From the NCBI GenBank assembly GCA_016705955.1, contig JADJKO010000002.1, positions 310,001-374,000 of the forward strand: a DNA stretch of 64,000 nt, in the 5' to 3' direction. Numbering within the stretch: position 1 is the stretch's first letter; every line of letters starts with the position of its first letter. The notes below the pieces were generated by a model that saw only the letters and a program-made list of their open reading frames with translations, did no database searches and was not told where the DNA came from. Both the position numbers and the translations under genes were made by a program. This DNA comes from Flavobacteriales bacterium. Its GTDB lineage: Bacteria > Bacteroidota > Bacteroidia > Flavobacteriales_F > PHOS-HE28. Below are positions 24,806-34,900 of this stretch, piece by piece.

Positions 24806-25303
24806 TCAGAAGCCCATCACATATCGGCGCCGCAAATGCACGAAGGGGAATCGCTTGGAGACGAAAAGCTTCTTGCTGTTCCAGTGTTCGTTTTCGATCA
24901 CCTCCTCCTCTTCAGGAACGGGGCACGTTCCGCGGATCCCATCCGGTTTGTCCGAAAGGGTCGAACCATGTTCCTCGTCCGCTGGGGTGATCGTCGGCGA
25001 TAACTGTTCCGTGGGAGCGGACTCGTTCGTCTGCCCAACGGTGGTCAGAGAACTCAGTGCGATGCTCGCCGCAAGGATGCCTCGTTTCGGAGTGATCAAC
25101 TCCTTCACGGGCGTCAAGGTCGGATCGATCTGTTCCGTCCGGTAGCGCCCACATGCTTCGGGGTGTTCGCGCTTGTAGGTGATCACCGCCTCTCGTCCCC
25201 ATCCTGTGAAGTCCACGACCCGGTGCTGGCAGCTTCCGCAGAAGCGACCCTTCTCCGCGCGAGGCATGGCGGTCCAATTTTCTTGGCAGGATATGGTCAG
25301 CAT
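24806..25303 (-). CDS. Zinc-ribbon-like protein with single membrane segment, function unknown
   Basis: Protein of 165 residues of a type common in Bacteroidota but uncharacterised. The N-terminal block is diagnostic: CQENWTAMPRAEKGRFCGSC followed by HRVVDFTG, a two-Cys knuckle that may bind metal, and a nearby HPEACGRYR with a further Cys. A hydrophobic stretch (GILAASIALSSLTTV) at about residues 74-88 probably spans the membrane, and the remaining C-terminal part is polar and acidic. No enzyme motif is seen. It lies between the sulfotransferase-like gene and rplS with no sign of being co-regulated. Confidence 0.65.
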   Translation of the reverse strand: MLTISCQENWTAMPRAEKGRFCGSCQHRVVDFTGWGREAVITYKREHPEACGRYRTEQIDPTLTPVKELITPKRGILAASIALSSLTTVGQTNESAPTEQLSPTITPADEEHGSTLSDKPDGIRGTCPVPEEEEVIENEHWNSKKLFVSKRFPFVHLRRRYVMGF

Positions 25304-25350
25304 GTTCAGGGCTTTCCGAGAAGACGTCCGCTGGGAGAACCGGATGCTCG

Positions 25351-25380
25351 GAAAAGAAGAAAGGTCCTGTTTCCAGGACC
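25351..25380 (-). terminator. Intrinsic terminator of the trmD-rplS unit
   Basis: On the minus strand the arms GGTCCTG and CAGGACC (25374-25380 and 25363-25369) close a GAAA loop and are followed by the T-rich run TTTCTTCTTTT (25352-25362), 29 bases beyond the rplS stop. This is the clearest terminator in the window. Confidence 0.85.
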
Positions 25381-25408
25381 CTTCGGGAGTTCGGATCGGA
25401 AGGAAGGC

Positions 25409-25777
25409 CTACTTGGCTCCTTCGGTGATCACCTGACGCTTCTCGGTGATACGGGCGCTCTTACCGCGCAAGCCACGCAGGTAGAAGATGCGCGCACGGC
25501 GCACATCACCACGCTTGTTCACCTCGATCTTGTCGATGAAGGGGGAAGCGATCGGGAAGATGCGCTCCACGCCGATGTTGTTGCTGATCTTCCGCACGGT
25601 GAACGTGGCGGTGCTACCGCTGCCCTTGCGCTGGAGTACCACGCCCTGGAAGAGCTGGATACGTTCCTTGGCGCCTTCCACGATCTTGTAGTGGACGGTG
25701 ATGGTATCCCCGGCCTTGAAGGCGGGAAGAGGGGTGAGCGGGGCGTATTCCTTTTCGAGTTGCTTGATGCGGTCCAT
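25409..25777 (-). CDS. rplS: 50S ribosomal protein L19
   Basis: Structural protein of the large ribosomal subunit at the interface with 30S. The 122-residue sequence shows the family core: [58 protein letters not shown] and the ending [17 protein letters not shown]. The slightly longer basic/acidic C terminus ([12 protein letters not shown]) is normal for this phylum. It follows trmD by 96 bases on the same strand, the conserved trmD-rplS order, and a strong terminator closes the unit. Confidence 0.98.
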   Translation of the reverse strand: MDRIKQLEKEYAPLTPLPAFKAGDTITVHYKIVEGAKERIQLFQGVVLQRKGSGSTATFTVRKISNNIGVERIFPIASPFIDKIEVNKRGDVRRARIFYLRGLRGKSARITEKRQVITEGAK

Positions 25778-25873
25778 GGCCGTGTGTGTTGCGGGATACC
25801 CAGCGCCCCATGACTTGTCAGGGGGATACGGTCCCGGATTTGGGGCTGCAATAGTAAGGATCTTTCGGGCTCT

Positions 25874-26572
25874 TTACCCTACTTCACCTTCATCTGCCGG
25901 TCCAAGAAGGCCGGGGCGGCGCTCGCGGGTCCGCTCCAGCGCTTGCTGGGAGCGCCACGCATCGATGCGGGCCTGATGGCCGCTCAATAGGATGTCGGGC
26001 ACCTTCCACCCCATGTATTCAGCGGGGCGGGTGTAATCCGGAGGCGCCACGAGGCCATCCTGGAAACTGTCGCTCAGGGCGGAGGTCTCATCGCCGATCA
26101 CCCCGGGGAGCAGCCGGATGACCGCGTCACTTAGCACGGCGGCGGCCAATTCACCACCGGTGAGGACGTAGTTCCCGATGCTCACTTCACGGGTGATCAG
26201 GTGCTCGCGAACCCGTTCGTCAATTCCCTTGTAGTGGCCACAGAGCAGGATCATATTCTTGTTGGTGCTCAGTTGATTGGCTAGTGATTGGTCGAGCATG
26301 GCCCCATCCGGACTGAGGTAGATCACCTCCTCGTAGGCACGCTCACTTTTCAGGCTTTCGATGGCCTTGTGGATGGGTTCCACTTGCATCACCATTCCCG
26401 CTCCTCCGCCGAAGGGGTAATCATCCACGCGGCGGTGTTTGTCCGAGCTCCACTTCCGCAGGTCGTGGACCTCGATCTGAACGAGGCCTTTGGTCCGCGC
26501 TCGTTCGATGATGCTATCGCCGAACCAACTGGTCAGGAGATCGGGGAGGACGGTGAGGATGTCGATGCGCAT
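25874..26572 (-). CDS. trmD: tRNA (guanine-37-N1)-methyltransferase
   Basis: SPOUT-class methyltransferase (232 residues) that methylates G37 next to the anticodon with S-adenosylmethionine and so prevents +1 frameshifting. The knotted SAM site is visible as [15 protein letters not shown] and [17 protein letters not shown], and the N terminus [13 protein letters not shown] is typical. ATG 26572 is selected over the longer frame to 26608 because it starts the first strand. The final segment ([16 protein letters not shown]) carries the usual C-terminal RPDLL-like motif. Confidence 0.97.
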   Translation of the reverse strand: MRIDILTVLPDLLTSWFGDSIIERARTKGLVQIEVHDLRKWSSDKHRRVDDYPFGGGAGMVMQVEPIHKAIESLKSERAYEEVIYLSPDGAMLDQSLANQLSTNKNMILLCGHYKGIDERVREHLITREVSIGNYVLTGGELAAAVLSDAVIRLLPGVIGDETSALSDSFQDGLVAPPDYTRPAEYMGWKVPDILLSGHQARIDAWRSQQALERTRERRPGLLGPADEGEVG

Positions 26573-26580
26573 CGGGGAGG

Positions 26581-26610
26581 CAAAGGTCCCGTTCCCGATC
26601 CAGAACACAA
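26581..26610 (-). promoter_or_regulatory. trmD promoter (TTG, 19 bases, GACCTTTG)
   Basis: On the minus strand TTG (26610-26608) and GACCTTTG (26588-26581) have the spacing expected for -33 and -7 elements. The box ends eight bases before the trmD ATG, so the message would be leaderless or nearly so. Confidence 0.6.
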
Positions 26611-26649
26611 GCTATTGCCGGAGAAGAGTCCCGTGTTCAGGCCGATCCC

Positions 26650-26657
26650 TACCTTCG
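26650..26657 (+). promoter_or_regulatory. -7-like box TACCTTCG for the TPR-like protein gene
   Basis: Lies 37 bases before the ATG at 26695, giving a leader of about 30 bases; diverges from the trmD promoter. Confidence 0.4.
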
Positions 26658-26694
26658 GCACAGTGGTTGTTCCGAGCCGCGCATTCCGATCAAC

Positions 26695-27420
26695 ATGAAA
26701 AAGTTCCTGACCCTGGCCGTCTTCCTGTTCACTTATGGAATGGCCTCCGCCCAGAAGCACGTCTATGAAGACCTCCTGGTGATGTACGTGGACGAGAAGT
26801 ACGAGAAGTGCCTGGCCAAGGCCGAGGGGTACACCATGGGCGACGAGACCAAGCGCGACGCGCTGCCCTTCCTGTACATGAGCATGTGCCTCTTCGAAAT
26901 GAGCAAGCAGGAGAAGTATGCGGTGGATTATCCGCGCGCTTCGCGTGATGCGGTGAAGTGGGCGGAGAAGTACCGGAAGAAGGATAAGGACCGCGAGTTC
27001 TTCGGGAACTACGAGGACTATTGGGCGGAACTCAACACGGTTTCCTATCAAGCCGGTGAGAACCTGTTGGATGATCCGAAAGGCTTGAGCAAGGCGAAGC
27101 AGATCTTCGATGGAATGACCGGGTATTACCCCGAGAATCCGGGCGCGTGGCTGATGCTCGCGATGTCCCAGTACAAGAGTAATTTGGTGAAGGAGGGTGA
27201 TCTGAGCGTGAAGGAATTCGATAAGATGATCGCCGCCGCTGGCGATATCGGAACCCTGCCCAAGGACCAGAAGACCCTACTGAAGAACGCCTTGATCCGG
27301 TACGCGGACTACCTCGTGAGCAAGGGCCAACGCGACCGTGCGAAGACCTACGCCGCACTGGGCAAGGAGCATTTCATGGAAGAGGCCGATTTCAAAGGCT
27401 TGTGGGATAGTCTTCGTTGA
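26695..27420 (+). CDS. Exported TPR-like helical protein, function unknown
   Basis: Protein of 241 residues with a clear signal peptide (KKFLTLAVFLFTYGMASA, cut before QKHVYE). The mature part is helical with TPR-like spacing: YVDEKYEKCLAKAEGYTMG, FLYMSMCLFEMSKQEKYAV, AWLMLAMSQYKSNLVKEG and ALIRYADYLVSKGQRDRAKT. It seems to be a conserved periplasmic protein of this phylum but I do not recognise a named family. It is monocistronic, with its own promoter box and a shared terminator with the convergent MMPL gene. Confidence 0.7.
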   Translation: MKKFLTLAVFLFTYGMASAQKHVYEDLLVMYVDEKYEKCLAKAEGYTMGDETKRDALPFLYMSMCLFEMSKQEKYAVDYPRASRDAVKWAEKYRKKDKDREFFGNYEDYWAELNTVSYQAGENLLDDPKGLSKAKQIFDGMTGYYPENPGAWLMLAMSQYKSNLVKEGDLSVKEFDKMIAAAGDIGTLPKDQKTLLKNALIRYADYLVSKGQRDRAKTYAALGKEHFMEEADFKGLWDSLR

Positions 27421-27437
27421 GCACCAACGACTTCGAA

Positions 27438-27464
27438 CGAAGGCCGTCCATGGGGCGGCCTTCG
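27438..27464. terminator. Bidirectional hairpin between convergent genes
   Basis: CGAAGGCCG (27438-27446) pairs exactly with 27456-27464, and the loop adds further pairs with one G-T wobble. It sits in the 48 bases between the TPR-like stop and the MMPL stop. No long T tract on either side, so efficiency is uncertain. Confidence 0.6.
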
Positions 27465-27468
27465 CCAT

Positions 27469-29752
27469 TCAACGCTTGGGCATGATCACCATCACCAACG
27501 CCGGCAGAAGCAACAACTCGGCTACGAGGGCCATGGCCAGTGTGATCGTGATCAGCAGGCCCATGTAGTAGATGCTCGCGAAGTCCGAGAAGATGAGGGT
27601 GATGAAGCCGGACATCAGCATGATGCCCGTGACCGTGACCGCCTTTCCGGTGCGCAAGTAGGTTCGCTTCAAGGCGTAGGTCGGTGATCTTCCATCCCGC
27701 AAGTGTTGGCGCAAGGCCGTAAGTATGTGGATGGTATCGTCCTCCGCGATGCCGAAGGAGATGCTGAAGATGATGGCAGTGTTCACCTTCAGGTCGATGC
27801 CGACCAGTCCCATCACACCGGCGATGAGCACCAGCGGTAGGATATTCGGGATCAACGCCACAAGCACCATCCGCCAGTCGCGGAAGAACCAGAGCATGAT
27901 CAGCGCCGTGATCAGGATCGCGAGGGCCATGCCCCGGATCATCTGGGTGCTCAACGTGGCATTGTTCCGATCGATGAGGTAGGCCATGCCGGTCTGTTGC
28001 ACGCGGATCAGGTCGCCATCCACATGGTCCGCGATATAGCGTTCGAGCGCGGCGTTCTTTCCGTAATGCACCGCGCCACCCAGATCCACACTACGGCCGG
28101 TGATGCGCGCCGTGCGACCGTCCTCGCTGACGATGGAACCGAGGAGTTGCTTGCCGAGCAGCTTCGTGCGCTTGGCCATGCGTGCGCACTCCGCGCTGTC
28201 CACGGGAAGCTTGAAGTGATCAGCGTCGCCACCATGGAACGCTTTGTTCAAGCTGTACATGACGGTGGTAGGCGATGAAAGCCCACTGACCTCGTAACCC
28301 TTGCTCAAGTACGCTTGCACGCGTTCTACTTGGCGTAGCACCTCCAGATCCCAGATCGTCCGTGATGGATCAACGACGGTGATCTCCATCTCGAACGGTC
28401 GTACGCCTCCGAACTCCTCCTCGAACCATACGAAGCCGCGCTTCATGGGATCGTTATCAGCGAGATCCTCCAAGAGGAAATTGTTCACCCGTACATGGCT
28501 GGCTGCGATGACACCCAGCACGGTGACGATGCCGGTACCAAGGATGATCCTGCGCCGGTTCCGGATCGTCCATTGGAAGAGTTGCGGAAGGCGGCGATCC
28601 CACGGGGAACCGGAGTCCTTTACCGGTAACAGCTTCCGGGGATCGATGAGCACGAGCAAGGCGGGCAGCATGGTGAAGGCCAACAGAAATGCCACGAGAA
28701 CACCGATGGCCGTGTACATCCCGAATTCCTGTAGCGGTGGGATGCTTGCCGTTCCCAACGTTGCGAAGCCGATGCCAGCGGTGACAGCGGTAAGGAAGGT
28801 GGGCAACCCGACCTCGTAATAGGTGGTGGCGATCGCGCGGATCCGCGGTACCCCGTTGCGGATCTCCTCCAGGTAACACTCCAGGATGTGGACCACATCA
28901 CTCATACCCACCACGAAGAGGATCGTGGGCAGGAGCATGGTGAGGATGCCCAGCGGCTTACCGAGAGCGGTCATGAAACCCACTTGCCAGAGAATGGCCA
29001 AGCCGACCACGATGATGGGCACCACTACGGCATAGGCGCTCCGGAAACCGCACCACAGGAAGACCGCGAGCAGGACGATGGATGCACTCAGAAGAACAGC
29101 GTCTCCTTCACCATGGTGACGATGTAATGGTCCTGCCCGACGATGCGTCCGACGATCCGAGCATCCGCAAGGCCGCATTCCTGCAGTGTTCTCCGCACAT
29201 CATCCAGTAGCGCATCACACTTCGCCTTGCTGAGGCCCGGCTCGGCGTTCATCACTATCAGCATCGCTTTCGCATCCTCGGTGAAGAAGAGTTCCCGCAC
29301 TCGCGATCGCCCCGGATCCGTGCGGAGTCGATCGGGATCAGCGTGTCGTTCCAGTACCGGAGGTAGGGCGTTTCGAACACGCCCAACGGCGTGATGATCG
29401 GTTCCGACATCCGCGTTGGAGAGAGGACCTTGATCACACGCGGCAGCCGCTCGATGCGCGCAGCCAGCGTATCGACCTTGGTGAGCAAGGTGCGATCGAA
29501 CACGCCCTCGGCTCGTTCGATCCCGAAAAGGAGGAAGTCGTTATCGTGCCCGAACCGTTCGCGAAAGGCCATGTACCGATCCAGTTCCGGATCGTCGTTC
29601 GGAAAGAATTTCTCGAAGTCATAATCGACCCGCACGTTCCGCAACGCCACGGCCATGACCACCGAGATCACCGCGATGACGGCAAGCATGGCCCACGCCC
29701 GACCCCGTGTCAGGTGGCGTTCGATGCGTTGGATGCGGTTCTCCATCAACAT
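27469..29752 (-). pseudogene. MMPL/RND-family exporter broken by two frameshifts
   Basis: Relative of the RND superfamily (MMPL/Patched-like) that would export lipids or other hydrophobic compounds. Three successive frames make up one protein: an N-terminal helix and porter domain (VRVDYDFEKFFPNDDPELD), a short middle part (RELFFTEDAKAMLIVMNAEP) and a long C-terminal part with two blocks of helices (LLPTILFVVGMSDVVHILEC, ISFGIAEDDTIHILTALRQH, each with the family's acidic pair). Changes of frame occur near 29297-29305 and 29091-29097; adding one base at each joins VKETLFF to LSASIVLLAV and restores 760 codons from the ATG at 29746 (29752 is also possible). Both faults are single-base losses, so error in the assembly is as likely as a true pseudogene. 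Confidence 0.8.
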
Positions 29753-29773
29753 GGACCGGTCGATGCCGGGGCG

Positions 29774-29781
29774 CAAAGGTG
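29774..29781 (-). promoter_or_regulatory. -7-like box CACCTTTG for the MMPL gene
   Basis: Ends 21 bases before the ATG at 29752 (27 before 29746), within the 68-base divergent region shared with the WG-repeat gene. Confidence 0.4.
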
Positions 29782-29805
29782 GTGTACGCCCCTTGACGCG
29801 CCGGA

Positions 29806-29813
29806 TACCTTTG
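29806..29813 (+). promoter_or_regulatory. -7 box TACCTTTG for the WG-repeat gene
   Basis: Exact fit to TAnnTTTG, ending seven bases before the ATG at 29821. Confidence 0.5.
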
Positions 29814-29820
29814 GCCGTTG

Positions 29821-31953
29821 ATGCTTCGACAATTCTCGCGCTCGGTACCGCTCACCATTCTTTTCCTTCTCGGACACACGGCTTTCGCCGGAGGACCTCT
29901 ACAGAAGGCCTTCCAGGCGTTGGAGGTACACGACTATTTCCAAGCGCGGCAGATCTTCCTGAAGCAGTTGAAGAAGCATCCGGCGGCGGGCTACTACGGG
30001 CTGAGTGTGATCAGTGGCCGTGCGAACAACCCGTTCTACCAGGTGGATTCGTGCTACCTCTTCATCATACGATCGGATGCCGCGTTCACCGCTGCGTTGG
30101 ATAAGGAGCGCGCGTACATCGGTAAGGCCGGGGTGGACCATGCCGCCATTGAAGCACAGAAACTCCACGCATTCACCTTGGGCTGGGAGCAGGCGAAGAG
30201 CGTGAACACGCTATCGAGCTACGATTGGTACATCGAGGCGTACGTGGGAAGCCCGCTAGCCGGAGAGGCGCGACTGGTCCGCGATCATCTGGCGTTCCAA
30301 GCGGCGCGCAACACGAACACTGCGGCCGGGTACAGTGAATTCCTTCAACGCTACCCACAGGCCCGTGAGGTCTTCGAAGCGCGAAGCCGGTTCAACGAAG
30401 CGCAATACCGGGAAGCCACCGAAGGAGGCGACGTAGCCGCGTTCGTGGCGTTCGTCAAGGAGCATCAGGAGAACCCTTACGTGCAACAAGCGCAGGAACA
30501 GGTGTACAAGCTTTCCACTCCGGGACGTACATCGGCCGAATACTATGCGTTCATCAAAGCGAACCCCGGCAACCCCAAGGTGGAGGATGCATGGCGGGCG
30601 ATCTACAAGCAATTCACGCGCGACCTCAGCACCGGCACGATCACCGCGTTCCTGCAAGAGTACCCGGAGTATCCTTTCGTGGAGGAACTCGTGGATGATT
30701 ACAAGACCGCGAGCCTCTTCCTGCTCCCGTTCCGGCGTGAAGGGCTCTGGGGCTTCATTGATGACAAGGGCACGGAGCGCATCAAGGCCCAATACGAGTG
30801 GGTGGAGGAATTCGAAGGTGCGCAAGCCATCGTCGGGTTGAAGGGAAGGGCCGGTACCATCAATCGCTCCGGCCGTGTGGTGGTACCGATCGAATACGAT
30901 GAGATCGCCGATGTGGCCGAGAGTACGAGCACGGTGGAACGCTCGGGCAAAGTGGGTGCGGTGGATAGGAACGGGGAATTGGTGGTGCCGATGACCTTCG
31001 CGGACGTCGGTGAATTCTCCGCTGGCCTCGCGTACGCATCACGCGATGGTCTTTACGGCTACATCGATCCACGGGGTGAAGTGACCGTTTCGTTCCAGTA
31101 TGCCAGCGCCGGTACCTTCCGCAACGGGATCGCCATCATCGAGACGGATACGGGTTTCGGTGCGATCGATCCGCGTGGGAACGTGATCGTGCCACCGCAA
31201 TACGATTGGGTGGAGGGCTTCGCCGGCCCTGTCTCGCGCGTGCGCAAGGATGGGAAGCTCGGGTTGATCAGTCCTTTTGGTGATGTGCTCGCCCCATTGG
31301 TGTACGATCACATCGGGCCGTTCAACGATGGGTTGGCACTCGCAGTGGAAGGACGCAAGTGCGGGTACATCGCGCCGGATGGCAAGATGATGATCCCGAT
31401 CGCCTACGAATACTTCGAAGGCGTCACCAACCAAGGGGATATGCACAATGGGTTGGCCAAGGTGCGGTCCGGTGGGAAGTACGGGTTGATCAATGCGATG
31501 GACCAGCGCGTTTTCCCATTCGTCCATACGGATATCGGCCAAGCCACCGGCGCGTTGGTCCCGGTGCGCAAGAAGACCAAGTGGGGATACGCCACCCGGA
31601 AAGGGGACCTGCTCTTCGATGGTCGGTACGATCTTGCGTGGGACATGATCGATGGCCTTGCCCGTGTGCGGAACGGGGAACTATCCGGCGTGATCGATAG
31701 CACCGGCAAGGAGGTGATCCCGCTGCGGTACAAGGAGGTCATCCTCCCCGGTGATGGTTTCGTGATCGCCAAGAACGAGAACGGGGTCGGACTCTATTCG
31801 CGCACCGGCCAAGAACTCCTTGCGCCGCGGTATGATTCCATCCGGATCATCGATCGGCGGATCGCTCGCGTGGAACGCAACGCGCGCTTCGGTTACATCC
31901 TGCTCGCGGATGGCCGCTTCATCTGGAAGGAGGAAGGCTTCGATGCGCCGTGA
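29821..31953 (+). CDS. WG-repeat protein with N-terminal TPR-like region
   Basis: Exported protein of 710 residues. A signal peptide (VPLTILFLLGHTAFA) is followed by helical repeats (about 25-290; ALEVHDYFQARQIFLKQLKK, FIKANPGNPKVEDAWRAIYK). From about residue 295 on there are at least nine WG repeats of about 45 residues of the type GLWGFIDDKGTERIKAQYEW, where each unit pairs a W-G-F/Y-I strand with an ...I.PxxYDxxxxF strand. WG repeats are found in many secreted and surface proteins of Bacteroidota but no activity is assigned. TTG 29818 precedes the chosen ATG. The stop codon directly abuts the stop of the convergent adhesin gene. Confidence 0.85.
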   Translation: MLRQFSRSVPLTILFLLGHTAFAGGPLQKAFQALEVHDYFQARQIFLKQLKKHPAAGYYGLSVISGRANNPFYQVDSCYLFIIRSDAAFTAALDKERAYIGKAGVDHAAIEAQKLHAFTLGWEQAKSVNTLSSYDWYIEAYVGSPLAGEARLVRDHLAFQAARNTNTAAGYSEFLQRYPQAREVFEARSRFNEAQYREATEGGDVAAFVAFVKEHQENPYVQQAQEQVYKLSTPGRTSAEYYAFIKANPGNPKVEDAWRAIYKQFTRDLSTGTITAFLQEYPEYPFVEELVDDYKTASLFLLPFRREGLWGFIDDKGTERIKAQYEWVEEFEGAQAIVGLKGRAGTINRSGRVVVPIEYDEIADVAESTSTVERSGKVGAVDRNGELVVPMTFADVGEFSAGLAYASRDGLYGYIDPRGEVTVSFQYASAGTFRNGIAIIETDTGFGAIDPRGNVIVPPQYDWVEGFAGPVSRVRKDGKLGLISPFGDVLAPLVYDHIGPFNDGLALAVEGRKCGYIAPDGKMMIPIAYEYFEGVTNQGDMHNGLAKVRSGGKYGLINAMDQRVFPFVHTDIGQATGALVPVRKKTKWGYATRKGDLLFDGRYDLAWDMIDGLARVRNGELSGVIDSTGKEVIPLRYKEVILPGDGFVIAKNENGVGLYSRTGQELLAPRYDSIRIIDRRIARVERNARFGYILLADGRFIWKEEGFDAP

Positions 31954-34900
31954 TCAGCGCAACACCGTAACGTGGCCGATCAGTTCGCGGGCCACCGGGC
32001 CGTTGTCCGTGGGAGCGCGATAACGGACTTTCCACACGTACACGCCGTCCTGCACAGGTTGTCCGTGGTAGGTGCCATCCCAGGTCACCGAAGGATCATC
32101 ACTCGCGTGGATACGTTCACCCCAGCGATCGAAGATGTCGAGTTGGAAATCGCGAAGGGCTCCGTACACCTCCACGCGGAAGACCTCATTCCGGCCATCA
32201 CCGTTCGGGGTGAAGGTGTTCGGCACGTACACGATCGGATCGCAGACCCCTTCCACTACTTCGATGCTCGCCGTCGCCTCGATGCATTGGCCCGTGACCG
32301 TGACCGAATAGGTACCGGGCTGTTCCACGCTGATGCTCGAACCCGTGGCACCTGTGCTCCACACGTATTGCGCCAAGGGAATGGTCAGATCCAGCACCAA
32401 TGGATACCCCGGGCAGTAGCGGTTATTCGATCCGAGCGACACGCTGTCCACGAATTCCAACACCGTGATCGCGACGGCGTCGGTGGTGGTACAACCGAGC
32501 AGTGAAAGCACCACGCCATAGTTCCCGGACGTGGTGACCGTGATCGCATCGGCATGACTGCCGGTGGACCACAGCACGGTCGCACCATTCGGTTCGACTT
32601 GAAGGATGGCGGAATCGCCTTCGCAGAAGAGCAAGGGGTTGCCGAGATCCGGCGTGACCAAGGGTACCATGTTGATGGTGATGGTGTCCGACACGACGCA
32701 CGCAGCAACTTGCACGCGCACCCAGTACACACCGCCCTGTGTTGCGGTGATCGAACCAGCGGTGGAGCCCGTACTCCAAAGGTGTTGGCCGCTGATGTTG
32801 GTGGCGAGCGGAACCGTTTCCCCGGGACAGATCAGTTGGTCGGCACCGAGATCCAGCGCAGAGGGTATGAAGACGGCTACGTTGATCGCGTCGGAAGCCG
32901 AGCAGCCATTCAGCTCCACGGTCACGCTGTAAGCGCCGGGTATTGTTATGGTGGCGGTCGGATCGACGCTGCCATCGTTCCAGAGATAGGTCGCGCCATT
33001 CTGCGTGACATCCAACAGGAGGGCGGCACCTTCACAGATCGTGGTGTCGTTGCCCAGATCCGCGACCGGCGCAGTGAGAACGATCGATTGCGCGGCATCC
33101 GAAGCACTGCATCCGTTCACCGTAACGATCACGCTCACCGGCTCACTTGCGCTTGTGATGTAGCTCGCACCCGTGGAACCGTCCTGCCACAGGTACGTGG
33201 CGCCGGGGATCGCTGCATTGAAGATCGCCGATGCCCCCGGGCAGAACGACTGATCGCCGCCGATCTCCACAACCGGCAATGGAACGATCGTCACTACCAC
33301 TTCATCGGTCACTGTGCATTGCGCCACGGAAGCGACAACGCTATACGTGCCACTGGTCGTTACAGCCAACTGCGCGGTGATCGCACCGGTATTCCACAAG
33401 TAGGTCGCACCGGGAAGCGTGGCATCCAAGGTCACCATGGTTCCTTCACAAGCCGTGATGCTTCCACCGAGATCGATCGCGCCCGGTTCGGCTACGAAGA
33501 CTTCCACGGTATCACTCGCGCTACAAATGCCTTGTGACACCTGCACCCAAACGGTGCTGGTGGTGTTCACGGAGATCGAACTGGTTACGGCACCCGTGCT
33601 CCATAGGTAATTCGCGCCTGCGATCCCGAGCGCGAAGACCACTTGGTCACCAGCGCACAGTTGTACATCCGGACCCAGATCGAATCCAGCGGGACTCAGC
33701 ACGCCGACGTTGATCGCATCACTTGCGGTGCAACCGTTCAGATCCACAACAACGCTGTATGTGGCGGCGGTATTCACGGTGATCGTGGGCGTGACGGCAC
33801 CGGTGCTCCACAAGTACGAGGCTCCGGGGAAGGTGGCATCGAGTGTCACGTCATCACCGGCGCACAGTGTGAGATCGCTGCCGAGGTTCACCGTCGGTGT
33901 GGCATTCACCACCACAGCGACGGTATCACTCACCGAGCAAAGTCCTTGCGTGGCTTGCACCCAATACGTACCCGAAGTTCCTGTGGTGATGGTAGGTGTG
34001 ATCGCACCGGAACTCCACAGGTAGGAGACACCGGGCATGGTGGCGTCCAACGTGACCGTCTGTCCGCTGCAAAGCGAAATGTCCGGCCCGAGGTTGAGCG
34101 CACTCAGACTCAGCACGCCCACGTTGATCGCATCACTTGCGGTGCAACCGTTCAGATCCACAACAACGCTGTACGTCACTGCGGAATTCACGATGATCGT
34201 GGATGTGATTGCACCGGTGCTCCATAAGTAGGTCGCGCCGGGGTAGGTCGCATTGAGCACTGCATCATCACCGGCACATAGCGTGAGGTCGCTGCCGAGG
34301 TTCACCGTCGGTGTGGCATTCACCACCACAGCGACGGTATCACTCACCGAGCAAAGTCCTTGCGTGGCTTGCACCCAATACGTACCCGAAGTTCCTGTGG
34401 TGATGGTTGGTGTGATCGCACCGGAACTCCAGAGGTAAGAGACACCGGGCATGGTGGCGTCCAACGTGACCGTCTGTCCGCTGCAAAGCGAAACATCCGG
34501 CCCGAGGTTGAGCGCACTCAGACTCAACACACCGACGTTGATCGCATCACTCGCAGTGCAACCGTTCAGATCCACAACAACGCTGTACGTCGCTGCGGAA
34601 TTCACGATGATCGTGGATGTGATTGCACCGGTGCTCCATAAGTAGGTCGCGCCGAGGTTGGTCGCATCGAGCGTGACATCATCACCGGCACATAGCGTGA
34701 GGTCACTGCCGAGGTTCACCGTTGGCGTGGCATTCACCACCACAGCGACGGTATCATTCACCGAGCAAAGTCCTTGCGTGGCTTGCACCCAATAAGTACC
34801 CGAAGTTCCTGTGGTGATGGTTGGTGTGATCGCACCGGAACTCCACAGGTAAGAGACACCGGGCATCGTGGCGTCCAACGTGACCGTCTGTCCGCTGCAA

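Noticed and set aside
25778..25873. Possible leader peptide or riboswitch between trmD and rplS
   Set aside because: I see no stable structure or small frame with a start signal in these 96 bases.
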